Shown here: positions 15,946 through 25,713 of the stretch, piece after piece
Position numbering within the stretch: position 1 is the first letter of the stretch
How the letters are laid out: each line of letters opens with the position of its first letter
Assembly: GCA_965601825.1 (NCBI GenBank)
Contig: OZ271839.1
Coordinates: forward strand, 1,736,001-1,800,000
Source of the DNA: HXMU1420-13 sp965601825
Lineage (GTDB): Bacteria; Bacteroidota; Rhodothermia; Balneolales; Balneolaceae
DNA length: 64,000 bases
Reading direction: 5' to 3'
The notes under the pieces: generated by a model
Databases searched by the model: none
The model's input: the letters and a program-made list of their open reading frames with translations, nothing else
Told to the model about the DNA's origin: nothing
Program-made: the position numbers and the translations under genes

Positions 15946-18096
15946 TTAGTCGGAAGAGCCGTCTAATCCTCTCACTTTCAAGAGGGCATCAATCCCCGGC
16001 TGCCTACCACGGAATTTAACATAAAGATCCATGGCTTCTTCAGTTGAGCCTTTTTCATAAACATGTGTTCTTAACTTAGCAGCTAATTCAGGATCAAATA
16101 CATCGCCGGATTCTTTGAATGCTTCAAAACCATCCGAGTCTAATACAGCGGAATGAACATAACTGTAGTATCCTGATGAGTATCCCCCAGAAAAAATATG
16201 TGCAAAATACGTACTGCGATATCGTGGGGCTATTTCGTCAATCAAGCCAATTCTTGAAAGTGAAGCTTCTTCAAAAGCATCTGCGTCTTTTAAATCTTCA
16301 TCCGCAGTGATTGTATGCCAATCCATATCCAAAAGGGAAGCTGCCAGATATTCTGTATTTGCAAAACCCTGATTAAACTTAGATGCTCTAAGTAATTTGT
16401 CGATTAACTCGTCAGGTATCACTTCGCCGGTTTCATAATGAGTCGCGAAAGATTTGAGAATTTCAGGTTCACTCGCCCAGTGCTCCAGTATTTGAGCAGG
16501 GAATTCCGTGAAATCACGAGGTCCTGATGTACCTGCCATACTTTGGTAAGTAACATTGGTTAGGATTCCGTGCATAGCATGTCCGAACTCATGAAATAAA
16601 GTTGTGACATGTTCAAAACTAAGTAGTGATGGATCATCACCAACCGGAGCCGGGAAATTACACACGTTTACTACAATAGGGCGTTCTCTGCCATCGAGAT
16701 TTGATTGACCTTTAAAGCTGCTCATCCAGGCTCCACCACGTTTATTGGAGCGAACGAAATAATCGCCAATAAATATACCCAGGTGACTACCATCTTTATC
16801 AGTTACTTCCCAAACGCGTACATCAGGATGATAAACATTGATATCAAATAACTCGGTAAAAGATAAGCCCCAAAGTTTATTGGTAGTTTCAAAAACGCCA
16901 TTTAGTACATTATCTAATGACAAATAAGGTTTTAGTGCAGCTTCATCCAAATCATATTTCGCTATTCGAACTTTTTCTGAATACTGCCACCAATCCCAAC
17001 CTGCTATTTCGAAGTCATGGCCTTCTGCATCAACAACGGCTTGCATATCAGCAACTTCAACTTTGGCTCTTTCGAGTGCGGGTTCCCATAATTGCATCAA
17101 TAAATCATAAACTTCAGAAGGAGTTTTTAGCATCCGCTCTTCAAGAACAAAATGTGCATGAGTTTCATAGCCCATTAGTTGAGCTCGTTCAGCACGTAAT
17201 TTTGCTAAATTAGCAGCAATATCTTTGTTGTCGGTATCATTGTCATTATCCCCACGTTGAATATAAGCTGTATACAGTTGCTCTCTTAAGTCCCTTCTAT
17301 TCGATTGGGTTAAAAAGGGATACATGCTTGTGCGATGCGGAGTAAATACGAACTTACCGTCGTACTTTAATTTTTCTTCTTCTGATGCAGCTGCTTCCAT
17401 TCTTTGTTCTGCTGCTTCAGCTGCCGCTGCGACAACTCCTTCAGATAGACCGTCTAGGTCGTCTTCATCTAAAATAAGTTCAAAGCCGTTGGTTTCTGCC
17501 AACAGATTCTGACCAAAAGTTGTCGTTAACTCTGAAATTTCGGAATTGATTTCCGTAATCTGTGATTTTTGCTCTTCAGTTAACAAAGCACCACTTCGAA
17601 CAAATGAAGTACGTCTGTCCTCTAAAAGTTTAAGCTGTTCACTGCTTAGGTCAAGATTCTCTCGATCCTGATAAACCGCTTCTACACGATTAAAAAGCTG
17701 TTCATTAAGCGTTATTTTGTCGAAATGAGCGGAAAGCATTGGGCTTAATTCACGTTGCAGCTCTTGCATTTCCGGGTTGGTATTTGAGCTTGCAAGATTA
17801 AAGAAAACACGCTGCACTTTGGTTAGTAACTTTCCTGTTCTTTCTAATTCTTCAAGCGTATTGGCAAATGTGGGTTCATCAGGGTTATTTACGATTGCAT
17901 CAATTTCAACAAGATTTTCTTCCATACCTCTTTCAAAGGCCGGCATATAATGATCATTTTTAATCTGATCAAAAGGTGGAATCCCAAATGGGGTATCCCA
18001 TTCTTGATAAAATGGGTTGACTGATGAATTCATTTCCGATTGATTTTGACAAGCACCTAAAAGTACTATTATTGTTATATAGAGAAGTTTTTTCAT
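15946..18096 (-). CDS. dcp: M3 family peptidyl-dipeptidase, lipoprotein
   Basis: A 716-residue zinc peptidase of the M3 (thimet/Dcp) family. The lipoprotein signal peptide ends at C16 (LLGAC). The zinc site is HEFGH (H502, E503, H506), and the third ligand is the glutamate in FTEFPAQILEHW about 26 residues on. Length and the C-terminal YSYVHSAVLDSDGFEAF region match Dcp-type peptidyl-dipeptidases, which remove dipeptides from the C-terminus of oligopeptides. The lipid anchor indicates periplasmic or outer-membrane action rather than the cytoplasmic site of the E. coli enzyme. Oligopeptidase A is the alternative name for close relatives. Confidence 0.9.
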   Translation of the reverse strand: MKKLLYITIIVLLGACQNQSEMNSSVNPFYQEWDTPFGIPPFDQIKNDHYMPAFERGMEENLVEIDAIVNNPDEPTFANTLEELERTGKLLTKVQRVFFNLASSNTNPEMQELQRELSPMLSAHFDKITLNEQLFNRVEAVYQDRENLDLSSEQLKLLEDRRTSFVRSGALLTEEQKSQITEINSEISELTTTFGQNLLAETNGFELILDEDDLDGLSEGVVAAAAEAAEQRMEAAASEEEKLKYDGKFVFTPHRTSMYPFLTQSNRRDLREQLYTAYIQRGDNDNDTDNKDIAANLAKLRAERAQLMGYETHAHFVLEERMLKTPSEVYDLLMQLWEPALERAKVEVADMQAVVDAEGHDFEIAGWDWWQYSEKVRIAKYDLDEAALKPYLSLDNVLNGVFETTNKLWGLSFTELFDINVYHPDVRVWEVTDKDGSHLGIFIGDYFVRSNKRGGAWMSSFKGQSNLDGRERPIVVNVCNFPAPVGDDPSLLSFEHVTTLFHEFGHAMHGILTNVTYQSMAGTSGPRDFTEFPAQILEHWASEPEILKSFATHYETGEVIPDELIDKLLRASKFNQGFANTEYLAASLLDMDWHTITADEDLKDADAFEEASLSRIGLIDEIAPRYRSTYFAHIFSGGYSSGYYSYVHSAVLDSDGFEAFKESGDVFDPELAAKLRTHVYEKGSTEEAMDLYVKFRGRQPGIDALLKVRGLDGSSD

Positions 18097-18254
18097 ACCC
18101 GAATCATTTATTGTTAAGATAAATGTAGTTGTTTGAGCTGTTCAAAACTCAATAGATTTAAGCTAGATTATTAAATCTTTTAAAAGGTAGTTATAGCTTA
18201 GAGCGTATTTCAATTACTTGGGTAGTTATCCAATTATGTAAGCAAATCTTTTAA

Positions 18255-18284
18255 ACAAAAAAGCCCAACTCAAAGAGTCGGGCT
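18255..18284 (-). terminator. Rho-independent terminator of clpC
   Basis: On the minus strand AGCCCGACTC pairs with GAGTTGGGCT (one mismatch, 18262-18284) and is followed by a TTTTTTG run, 36 bases after the clpC stop. Confidence 0.88.
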
Positions 18285-18319
18285 TAAATCATAAATCAAT
18301 ATTGAATATTCAATATTCT

Positions 18320-20905
18320 TTAGGCTTCCTTTGCTTCTTCTGATTCATCTTTCTTTTCATCGTTTGAATCAGATGCTTCCGGAGCTTTAACCTCAGCTTC
18401 AGTCCAATCAAATTCTAAGTCATCGCGAGACTTATTCATCTTGATCTTTATGGTTGAACCTTCCGGTTTCTTATGCTCAAGTAATTCTTCGGCTAAAGGA
18501 TCCTCAATGTATTTCTGGATTGCTCTTTTAAGTGGTCGAGCACCATATTTCGGATCAAATCCTCTGTCGGTGATGAAATCTTTCGCACCTTTTGTGATCT
18601 CCACGATATAACCAACTTCTTTAATTCGAGCAAAAAGCTCCTCAGAAAGAATATCGATAATCTGGAAGATGTCTTCTTTATCAAGTGGCTTGAATGTGAT
18701 TACATCGTCAATACGATTCAGGAATTCAGGGTTAAACACTTTTTTCAAAGCATCCTGAATGGTGGTTTTCATCTTCGCGTAATCGAAAGCTGTTTCGTTT
18801 ACATCGCCAAAACCGATTCCTTTACCCATATTTTTAATATCACGTGCTCCAATATTAGAAGTCATGATTATAATTGTGTTTCGGAAATCAACACGACGAC
18901 CCAAGCTGTCAGTCAGGATACCATCATCCAGAACCTGCAGCAAGATGTTAAATACATCAGGGTGTGCTTTTTCGATTTCATCTAATAAAACAACACTGTA
19001 AGGCTTTCTGCGAACTTTCTCCGTAAGTACACCACCTTCTTCATATCCTACATAGCCCGGAGGCGCTCCAATCAAACGAGATACGGAGAATTTCTCCATG
19101 TACTCACTCATATCAATTCGAATTAGAGCTTCGTCTTTATCGAAGAGATATTTCGCAAGAACTTTTGCCATTTCAGTTTTACCAACACCTGTTGGTCCCA
19201 GGAATATGAAAGAACCGATTGGTCTTGATGGATCTTTCAATCCGGCTCTGGTTCTTTGAATTGCCTTTGTAAGTTTGATAATGGCTTCATCCTGTCCAAT
19301 AACCTGGCCTGCAAGACTTTCCTTCATTTTCAGAAGTTTCATGCCTTCGTTTTGGCTGATTTTATTTACAGGAACACCACTCATCATGGCAATTACAGAA
19401 GCAACATCTTCTTCAACAACGTCGAAGACGATACTTTCACTTTCTTTTTCCCACTCACGCTGAGCAACTTCAAGGTCTTCGATTAAACGTTTTTCTTTAT
19501 CGCGTAATCTTGCAGCTTCTTCAAATCGCTGCTTCTTAACCATTGAGTTTTTTTCAATGCTGGTTGTTTCAATTTCTTCTTCCAGTTGGATGATATGCTT
19601 TGGAACGGTAATGTTTGCCAAATGAACACGAGCACCGGCTTCATCCAATGCATCGATAGCCTTATCCGGTAAGAAATGATCTGTTACATATCGATCCGTC
19701 AACTTCACACAAGCTTCTAGAGCTTCAGGAAGATAATTCACACTATGGTGCTTCTCATACTTACCTTTAATTTGGTCGAGTATTTCAACGGTCTCTTCCG
19801 GAGTAGTTGGATCAACCATAATCTTCTGGAAACGACGCTCTAATGCACCGTCTTTCTCGATGAATTGACGATATTCATTTAATGTTGTAGCACCAATTGC
19901 CTGAATATCACCACGTGCTAAAGCAGGCTTGAGCATATTTGATGCATCTAAAGAACCGCTTGCTCCACCGGCGCCAACAATCGTATGAAGCTCATCAATA
20001 AAGAGGATCACATTATCTGTTTTCTCAAGTTCTGTCATTACGGCCTTCATTCGCTCCTCGAACTGACCGCGGTACTTGGTACCGGCGACTAAAGCAGCAA
20101 GGTCTAATGCAATAACTCTTTTATCATATAGAACTCGCGACACCTTGCGCTGAACAATTCTGGCAGCCAGTCCTTCCGCAATAGCGGTTTTACCAACACC
20201 TGGTTCACCAATTAGAACAGGGTTGTTTTTCTTTCTTCGGCTCAATACCTGAGCTACACGTTCAATTTCTTTATCACGGCCAATGATAGGATCAAGTTTA
20301 CCTTCTTCAGCCATTTGGGTAAGGTCGCGCCCGAAGTTATCAAGCACGGGTGTTTTTGATTTGTCCATACGTTTTTCTCTTGCACTCCCGGTTCCTGATG
20401 CTCCTTTAGAAGGAGGTGTGCTTGCACTTGCTGTAACTGAAGAACTATCCTCTGCATCTTCTCTGGATTTGCCGGAGATAATTAGATCTAATTCTTCTCT
20501 TACTGCATCATAAGAAACGCTGAATTGTTGTAAAATTTGTGCTGCGATATTCTCATCATCTCTTAAAAGAGAGAGTAATAAGTGTTCTGTGCCTATTGTG
20601 TCGCTCTTGTAGAGCTTCGCTTCTAAATAAGTTATCCGTAATACTTTCTCAGCTTGCTTAGTTAATGGAATGTTGCCAACAGTTACTGATCCACCGGTTC
20701 CTCTTACTGTATCTTCAATTGTTTTCTTCAATTTAAATAAGTCACAATCAAGATTTTTTAAGATACGCACAGCTACTCCGTCACCAAGACGAACAATTCC
20801 TAGAATTAAATGTTCTGTGCCGATGTAATCATGTCCTAACCGCAGTGCTTCCTCTCTGCTAAATTGTATAACATCTCTAACTTTACTTGAAAAATTACCC
20901 TCCAT
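18320..20905 (-). CDS. clpC: ATP-dependent Clp protease ATPase subunit ClpC
   Basis: An 861-residue double-AAA+ unfoldase. The Clp N domain of two repeats (1-145, with GTEHLILGI and GTEHLLLSL) is followed by a linker rich in Ser and Thr. AAA-1 has Walker A GEPGVGKT (233-240). The UVR-like coiled middle region contains KKQRFEEAARLRDKEKR, and AAA-2 has Walker A GPTGVGKT. The C-terminus is acidic. The middle region identifies ClpC rather than ClpB or ClpA. It unfolds damaged or tagged proteins and passes them to ClpP, which is not encoded here. It is a single-gene unit with its own terminator; a heat-shock operator was not seen upstream. Confidence 0.96.
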   Translation of the reverse strand: MEGNFSSKVRDVIQFSREEALRLGHDYIGTEHLILGIVRLGDGVAVRILKNLDCDLFKLKKTIEDTVRGTGGSVTVGNIPLTKQAEKVLRITYLEAKLYKSDTIGTEHLLLSLLRDDENIAAQILQQFSVSYDAVREELDLIISGKSREDAEDSSSVTASASTPPSKGASGTGSAREKRMDKSKTPVLDNFGRDLTQMAEEGKLDPIIGRDKEIERVAQVLSRRKKNNPVLIGEPGVGKTAIAEGLAARIVQRKVSRVLYDKRVIALDLAALVAGTKYRGQFEERMKAVMTELEKTDNVILFIDELHTIVGAGGASGSLDASNMLKPALARGDIQAIGATTLNEYRQFIEKDGALERRFQKIMVDPTTPEETVEILDQIKGKYEKHHSVNYLPEALEACVKLTDRYVTDHFLPDKAIDALDEAGARVHLANITVPKHIIQLEEEIETTSIEKNSMVKKQRFEEAARLRDKEKRLIEDLEVAQREWEKESESIVFDVVEEDVASVIAMMSGVPVNKISQNEGMKLLKMKESLAGQVIGQDEAIIKLTKAIQRTRAGLKDPSRPIGSFIFLGPTGVGKTEMAKVLAKYLFDKDEALIRIDMSEYMEKFSVSRLIGAPPGYVGYEEGGVLTEKVRRKPYSVVLLDEIEKAHPDVFNILLQVLDDGILTDSLGRRVDFRNTIIIMTSNIGARDIKNMGKGIGFGDVNETAFDYAKMKTTIQDALKKVFNPEFLNRIDDVITFKPLDKEDIFQIIDILSEELFARIKEVGYIVEITKGAKDFITDRGFDPKYGARPLKRAIQKYIEDPLAEELLEHKKPEGSTIKIKMNKSRDDLEFDWTEAEVKAPEASDSNDEKKDESEEAKEA

Positions 20906-21040
20906 GTGATAAGTCCTTATAAGTATGAAAAATTCTATTCTCTTCTAGGGCAAAAAACGAGCCAATCACGAAATTAGTTCATTTCAAATCGAATGTAGTA
21001 GAGCGGGTAGGTAAATGCAAACTAAATGACGCTACAATCT

Positions 21041-22558
21041 TTAAAAAAGAGCGTTGCCTGTCATTTCTTCAGGCTGATCAACGTCCATCATTTTAAGAAG
21101 GGTGGGAGCCACATCGGCAAGTATTCCCTCTTTGAGCGTAATTTCTTCCGGGTAGTTAACCAATATACAAGGAACAGGTGCGGTAGTGTGCGCGGTATGT
21201 GGACTACCATCTGATTTTATCATTTGGTCAGAATTTCCGTGATCAGCAATTATCAAAGTTCGGTAACCATGGGCAGATGCGGTTTCAACTACTCTTTTCA
21301 ATTGTTGATCAACTGCTTCAACTGCATCAATGGCAGCCTGCATGTCTCCGGTATGACCAACCATATCAGGATTTGCAAAATTGAGAATAACCAGGTCGTA
21401 AAAATCTCTTGAAAGCTGTTCTACTAGAGCATCACCAACACCGGGTGCACTCATTTCCGGCTGAAGATCGTAGGTCGCAACTTTTGGACTAGGAATAACT
21501 AGACGATCTTCACCATCATTAGGAATCTCTTCACCGCCATTAAAGAAATAAGTTACGTGGGGATATTTCTCAGTTTCTGCGATTCGAAACTGTTTTAATC
21601 CCTTTCCAGATACCCATTCTCCTAAAGTATTTTTTAAGATTTGAGGTGGATATGCTACAAATACATTTTCAAAAGTAGCATCATATTGAGTAAAACAAGT
21701 ATAGTGTAGATTAAGATTTGGTTTAATGTCAAACTCAGAGAAACCATCTTCTTTTAATGCTCTTGTAATCTCACGAGCTCTATCACCACGAATATTGTAG
21801 AAAATTACGGTGTCGTTTTCCTGAATTCGTGATTCAGATTCGTTATTCAATAGAAATGGATTTATGAATTCGTCAGTAACCTTTTCTTTGTAATTAGCAT
21901 TAAAACCCTCATCTGCACTTTCGAAATAATCGCCGACTCCATTAACTAATAGATTATATCCTCGCTGAACTCTTTCCCAGCGGTTATCTCGATCCATGAC
22001 GTAATAGCGACCCACCACAGAGACGAGTTCACCTACACCAATTTCATCGGCTTGTTTTTGGAATTCCTGAGCATAACCTTTACCTGATTCCGGATCTGTA
22101 TCACGCCCATCGGTAAATGCATGCACGTATACATTCTCAATCCCATGGTCTTTGCATATCTTTAATAGTGCAAATAGATGGTCATTATGGCTATGAACAC
22201 CACCATCAGAAAATAAACCCATCAAATGGATTTTATTCTTTGTCTTTGCTGACTCAATAGCTCTAAGTAATTCTTCATTCTTGAAAAAGTCGCCTTCACG
22301 AATTTCTTTATTAATTCGTGAGAGAGCCTGCCAAACAATTCTACCTGCTCCAATATTCAGATGGCCAACTTCAGAATTACCAAACTGACCATCAGGCAGA
22401 CCGACATTCTCCCCACTCGCCGAAAGTTGGGAATGTGGGTAACGATCAATTAGTGAATCGTAGAATGGTTTATGCGCTTTATCTATTGCGCTAACGGAAG
22501 GGTCCTCAGCTATCCCGAACCCATCTAAAATTACTAGCAAAGCTTTTGAATTTTTCAT
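21041..22558 (-). CDS. gpmI: 2,3-bisphosphoglycerate-independent phosphoglycerate mutase
   Basis: A 505-residue member of the alkaline phosphatase superfamily that interconverts 3- and 2-phosphoglycerate in glycolysis. D12 in LDGFG and the phosphorylated S62 in GNSEVGHLNIGAGR are visible, as are HSHNDH and DGRDTDP in the transferase domain and DHGNSDQM with the GHTGD metal ligands in the C-terminal phosphatase domain. The length is usual for GpmI. It is cytoplasmic, uses manganese, and follows rpsT by 31 bases, so it can share the rpsT promoter. Confidence 0.96.
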   Translation of the reverse strand: MKNSKALLVILDGFGIAEDPSVSAIDKAHKPFYDSLIDRYPHSQLSASGENVGLPDGQFGNSEVGHLNIGAGRIVWQALSRINKEIREGDFFKNEELLRAIESAKTKNKIHLMGLFSDGGVHSHNDHLFALLKICKDHGIENVYVHAFTDGRDTDPESGKGYAQEFQKQADEIGVGELVSVVGRYYVMDRDNRWERVQRGYNLLVNGVGDYFESADEGFNANYKEKVTDEFINPFLLNNESESRIQENDTVIFYNIRGDRAREITRALKEDGFSEFDIKPNLNLHYTCFTQYDATFENVFVAYPPQILKNTLGEWVSGKGLKQFRIAETEKYPHVTYFFNGGEEIPNDGEDRLVIPSPKVATYDLQPEMSAPGVGDALVEQLSRDFYDLVILNFANPDMVGHTGDMQAAIDAVEAVDQQLKRVVETASAHGYRTLIIADHGNSDQMIKSDGSPHTAHTTAPVPCILVNYPEEITLKEGILADVAPTLLKMMDVDQPEEMTGNALF

Positions 22559-22589
22559 GGGTTTTACCTCATTGGGTTCGGTTACTGAG

Positions 22590-22841
22590 TTACAAATTGT
22601 TTACGTACTTGGTAAGGCGTGCTTTTTTTCGAGCTGCATTGTTTTGATGAACAATACCTTTTAAGCTCATTCTATCTATGTAAGAGGTTGCCTCTTTTAA
22701 TAGAACTTCAGCTTTTGCCTTATCAGTCTCAACAAGCACTTTCTTGATAAGAGTACGCATTTTAGATCTTCGCGCAGTGTTGTGCGCGTTTCTAACTTTG
22801 TTCTGGCGAACTCGCTTGATTGCTGATTTATTTTGTGGCAT
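22590..22841 (-). CDS. rpsT: 30S ribosomal protein S20
   Basis: An 83-residue, strongly basic helical protein. The N-terminus PQNKSAIKRVRQNKVRNAHN and the later SYIDRMSLKGIVHQNNAARKK are typical S20 sequences. It binds 16S rRNA helices 6 and 44 early in 30S assembly. A convincing promoter lies upstream and gpmI follows closely on the same strand. The start is the only in-frame ATG at the family position. Confidence 0.96.
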   Translation of the reverse strand: MPQNKSAIKRVRQNKVRNAHNTARRSKMRTLIKKVLVETDKAKAEVLLKEATSYIDRMSLKGIVHQNNAARKKARLTKYVNNL

Positions 22842-22888
22842 GGATTACAGTGTTTTTACTCTATGAGTGTCCAAATTTCTAAAGATTC

Positions 22889-22919
22889 CAAAATTAAGGT
22901 TTCCTCAAATAGTAAACAA
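22889..22919 (-). promoter_or_regulatory. Bacteroidota-type promoter of rpsT
   Basis: On the minus strand TTG (22917-22919) is followed after exactly 20 bases by TAATTTTG (22889-22896). This is the TTG/TAnnTTTG pattern known for the Bacteroidota primary sigma factor. Transcription would start near 22882, about 40 bases before the rpsT ATG. Confidence 0.6.
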
Positions 22920-22926
22920 GAAATGA

Positions 22927-22957
22927 TTGTATTATAAATGGAATAAACTTAATTTAG
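22927..22957 (+). promoter_or_regulatory. Bacteroidota-type promoter of cmk
   Basis: TTG (22927-22929) is followed after 20 bases by TAATTTAG (22950-22957), one base off TAnnTTTG. Transcription would begin only a few bases before the cmk ATG at 22967, giving a very short leader or none. It is back to back with the rpsT promoter; the two -33 boxes are 7 bases apart. Confidence 0.5.
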
Positions 22958-22966
22958 CTATTCTGT

Positions 22967-23626
22967 ATGATAGTAGTGATTGATGGGCCGGCAGGATCCG
23001 GAAAAAGTTCAACAGCTAAAGCTGTAGCCGAACAACTCGGCATTCAATATTTGGATTCAGGCGCTCTGTATCGAGCGGCATCGCTGGTTTACATTCGCAG
23101 CAATCAAGACAGAAACAAGTTCTTTGATCAACTGAAAAGTATCAACATCTCTTTTCAATATTCTGACTCTTTCTTTTTTGTTCGCATCAACGGAATTGAC
23201 GTTTCTAAAGAAATCCGTTCCATGGAAGTTTCCAATAAAGTGAGCGAAGTTGCTTCCATGCCAAAGGTTAGAGCATTTGTTAATGCTTTAATGAATGAAG
23301 CAGTTCAAAAGGATTACTTCATTGCTGATGGTAGAGATTTAGGCACAGCAGTATTCCCAAATGCTGCAATGAAATTTTTCATGGTAGCTGATCTCGAAAC
23401 ACGAGCACAAAGAAGATTGTTAGAGTTACAAAATCAAGGTTCTGATGTTACATTGGAACAGATTTTGCAGAATATTTCCGAAAGAGATCAACAAGATAGC
23501 AGTCGCGAAGCTGACCCATTATTGAAAGCTGATGATGCAATCGAAATTGATACAAGTTCATATAAATTTGAAGAACAAGTTGATTTTATTAGTGACAAAA
23601 TTCGTCCACTTCTAGAATCAATCTAA
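22967..23626 (+). CDS. cmk: Cytidylate kinase
   Basis: A 219-residue P-loop kinase that phosphorylates CMP and dCMP with ATP. The Walker A motif is GPAGSGKSS (7-15), the acceptor region is YLDSGALYRA (30-39), DGRDLGTAVFPNA marks the CMP-binding area, and the lid arginines are in ETRAQRRLLEL. The length is usual. It lies 66 bases before rpsA; the cmk-rpsA order is widely conserved among bacteria. Cytoplasmic. Confidence 0.96.
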   Translation: MIVVIDGPAGSGKSSTAKAVAEQLGIQYLDSGALYRAASLVYIRSNQDRNKFFDQLKSINISFQYSDSFFFVRINGIDVSKEIRSMEVSNKVSEVASMPKVRAFVNALMNEAVQKDYFIADGRDLGTAVFPNAAMKFFMVADLETRAQRRLLELQNQGSDVTLEQILQNISERDQQDSSREADPLLKADDAIEIDTSSYKFEEQVDFISDKIRPLLESI

Positions 23627-23692
23627 TAAACAATAACTCTTATCCCATTTCCGAAAGCCGGTTGTGAGGTAAAACATTAACTAACACATATA

Positions 23693-25651
23693 ATGTCAGA
23701 AGACAACAAAAACATCGAACAAGAAGAAATCAAAGCAGAAGAAACAGTTGTTGAAACTCCTGCTGAAGAAGTAGCTGAAGTAGAATCAGTTGAAGAAAAT
23801 CCTGTTACTGAAGAAGAAATTGTAGCCGAAGCAACCGAAGAGGTTGCAGAAGAAGTTGAAGAGTCAGCGAGCAATGAAGAAACTTTAACGCATGTATTTA
23901 GTGGCGACGTAGAAGGTGAGGTTTATACCTTCGATCAATTGGATACGCCATCAGATGAATACACTGCTGACGAATACAATCAATTGATGGGAATGTATGA
24001 GAATACACTCAACACCATCGAAGAAAAAGAGATTGTTACAGGTCGTATCGTTTCTATTGATGAGAAATATGTAGTAATCGATATTGGGTTCAAATCAGAA
24101 GGTATTATTGCCGTAAATGAATTCTCGAATAAATCACTCGAGACGATGGCACCCGGCGATGAAGTTGAAGTATTCCTTGATCGCGTAGAAGACAAAGAAG
24201 GACAGTTAATTCTATCTCGCAGAAAAGCAGATATCCTTCTTGCCTGGGAAAAAATTGAATCAGCACACGAAACTGCTGAAGTTGTTGAAGGTCTTATCAA
24301 GCGCAGAATTAAAGGTGGTATGGTTGTTGATTTATTTGGAATCGATGCCTTCTTACCTGGTTCTCAAATTGATGTTCGTCCGGTTCGCGACTTCGATGCG
24401 TATGTTGGAAAGACAATGGAATTCGCAGTTGTTAAATTAAACATGGCCGCTGAAAATGTTGTTGTTTCACACAGAGCTCTCATCGAGTCTGATCTTGAAG
24501 AGCAGCGTGAGCAAATTCTTGACACAATTGAAAGTGGTCAGGTACTCGAAGGTGCTGTTAAAAACATCACAGACTTCGGTGTATTCATCGATCTTGGTGG
24601 TGTTGACGGTCTACTTCATATCACCGATCTATCTTGGGGCCGTGTTGACAACCCAAGCGAAATCGTACAACTTGACCAACGTCTAAACGTTGCAGTTATC
24701 GATTTTGATGAGCGTAGCAAGCGTGTATCTCTTGGATTGAAGCAACTACAACCACATCCATGGGAAGAAATTCATGCGAAATATCCTGAAGCTATGAAAG
24801 TACAGGGTCGCGTTGTTTCTATCGCAGATTACGGAGCATTCATCGAGCTTGAAAAAGGTGTTGAAGGTCTAATCCACATTTCTGAAATGAGCTGGACTCA
24901 GCATATCAAGCACCCATCTCAATTGGTAGAGAAGGATGATGTAGTTGAATGTATCGTTCTTAACATCAACGAAGATGAGAAGAAGATTTCTCTTGGTGTG
25001 AAGCAATTAACAAGTGATCCATGGGCTGATATTCTCGAAAGATTCCCAATTGGCTCTAAGCACAAAGGTTTTGTTCGCAACTTGACCAACTTCGGTGTAT
25101 TTGTTGAGCTAGAACCAGGAATCGATGGTTTAATTCACGTATCTGACCTTAGCTGGGAAGATAAAGTGGAGCATCCAAATGAAGTAGTTACCAAAGATCA
25201 AGAAATTGATGTTGTAATTTTAGGTGTTGATTTCGATAACCGTCGAATCACTCTAGGTCATAAGCAAGTTCTTGAAAATCCTTGGGAAACATATGCGCGT
25301 GAGTTAACTCCTGGTACGAAAGTTGAAGGTGAAGTTACGCGAGTAACTGACCGTGGCGCTTTTGTTAAGTTAGAGATTGGTGCGGAAGCATTCTTAAATA
25401 TGACAAAAGCTGTTGAGCCTGAGTTTAAAGAAGGGCAGAAGATTGAAGCTTTTGTTGTGAAATTTGACGAGAATGCGAAATCAATCGACTTAAGTCAGTT
25501 AGATACAGATCAAAAGAAAGCTAAAACAGCAGCTAAGAAAGCAGCTGAGAAAGCTGGTATTGAGACTGGAGCTCCAACTTTAGGTGAAATGAGTGGTTTG
25601 GCTGCTCTTAAAGAAAAGATGGAAGCTGAAGAGAAAGGAGAGAAGGAATAA
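23693..25651 (+). CDS. rpsA: 30S ribosomal protein S1
   Basis: A 652-residue protein with six S1 (OB-fold) repeats from about residue 110 to 600. Each includes the typical G-x-F-V/I-D/E-L and GLIH/LLHITDLSW phrase, for example FGVFIDLGGVDGLLHITDLSW and YGAFIELEKGVEGLIHISEMS. The first 70 residues are an acidic extension of Glu/Ala/Val, longer than in E. coli S1. The C-terminal tail is rich in Lys/Ala/Glu. S1 brings mRNA to the small subunit, which matters in this phylum where Shine-Dalgarno sequences are often weak. A terminator follows. Confidence 0.95.
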   Translation: MSEDNKNIEQEEIKAEETVVETPAEEVAEVESVEENPVTEEEIVAEATEEVAEEVEESASNEETLTHVFSGDVEGEVYTFDQLDTPSDEYTADEYNQLMGMYENTLNTIEEKEIVTGRIVSIDEKYVVIDIGFKSEGIIAVNEFSNKSLETMAPGDEVEVFLDRVEDKEGQLILSRRKADILLAWEKIESAHETAEVVEGLIKRRIKGGMVVDLFGIDAFLPGSQIDVRPVRDFDAYVGKTMEFAVVKLNMAAENVVVSHRALIESDLEEQREQILDTIESGQVLEGAVKNITDFGVFIDLGGVDGLLHITDLSWGRVDNPSEIVQLDQRLNVAVIDFDERSKRVSLGLKQLQPHPWEEIHAKYPEAMKVQGRVVSIADYGAFIELEKGVEGLIHISEMSWTQHIKHPSQLVEKDDVVECIVLNINEDEKKISLGVKQLTSDPWADILERFPIGSKHKGFVRNLTNFGVFVELEPGIDGLIHVSDLSWEDKVEHPNEVVTKDQEIDVVILGVDFDNRRITLGHKQVLENPWETYARELTPGTKVEGEVTRVTDRGAFVKLEIGAEAFLNMTKAVEPEFKEGQKIEAFVVKFDENAKSIDLSQLDTDQKKAKTAAKKAAEKAGIETGAPTLGEMSGLAALKEKMEAEEKGEKE

Positions 25652-25674
25652 TCCTTAACTCTTAGAAATTAAAA

Positions 25675-25707
25675 AGCCCTTTATGGAAACATAAGGGGCT
25701 TTTTTTG
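25675..25707 (+). terminator. Rho-independent terminator of rpsA
   Basis: AGCCCTTTATG pairs with CATAAGGGGCT (one mismatch, GAAA loop, 25675-25700), followed by TTTTTTT. It ends 7 bases before the stop codon of the converging minus-strand gene. Confidence 0.9.
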
Positions 25708-25713
25708 TTGGAA

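Noticed and set aside
23693..23890. Glu/Ala-rich stretch at the start of rpsA as a DNA repeat
   Set aside because: It is a coding low-complexity region (GAA-rich codons) in frame with S1, not a separate repeat element.
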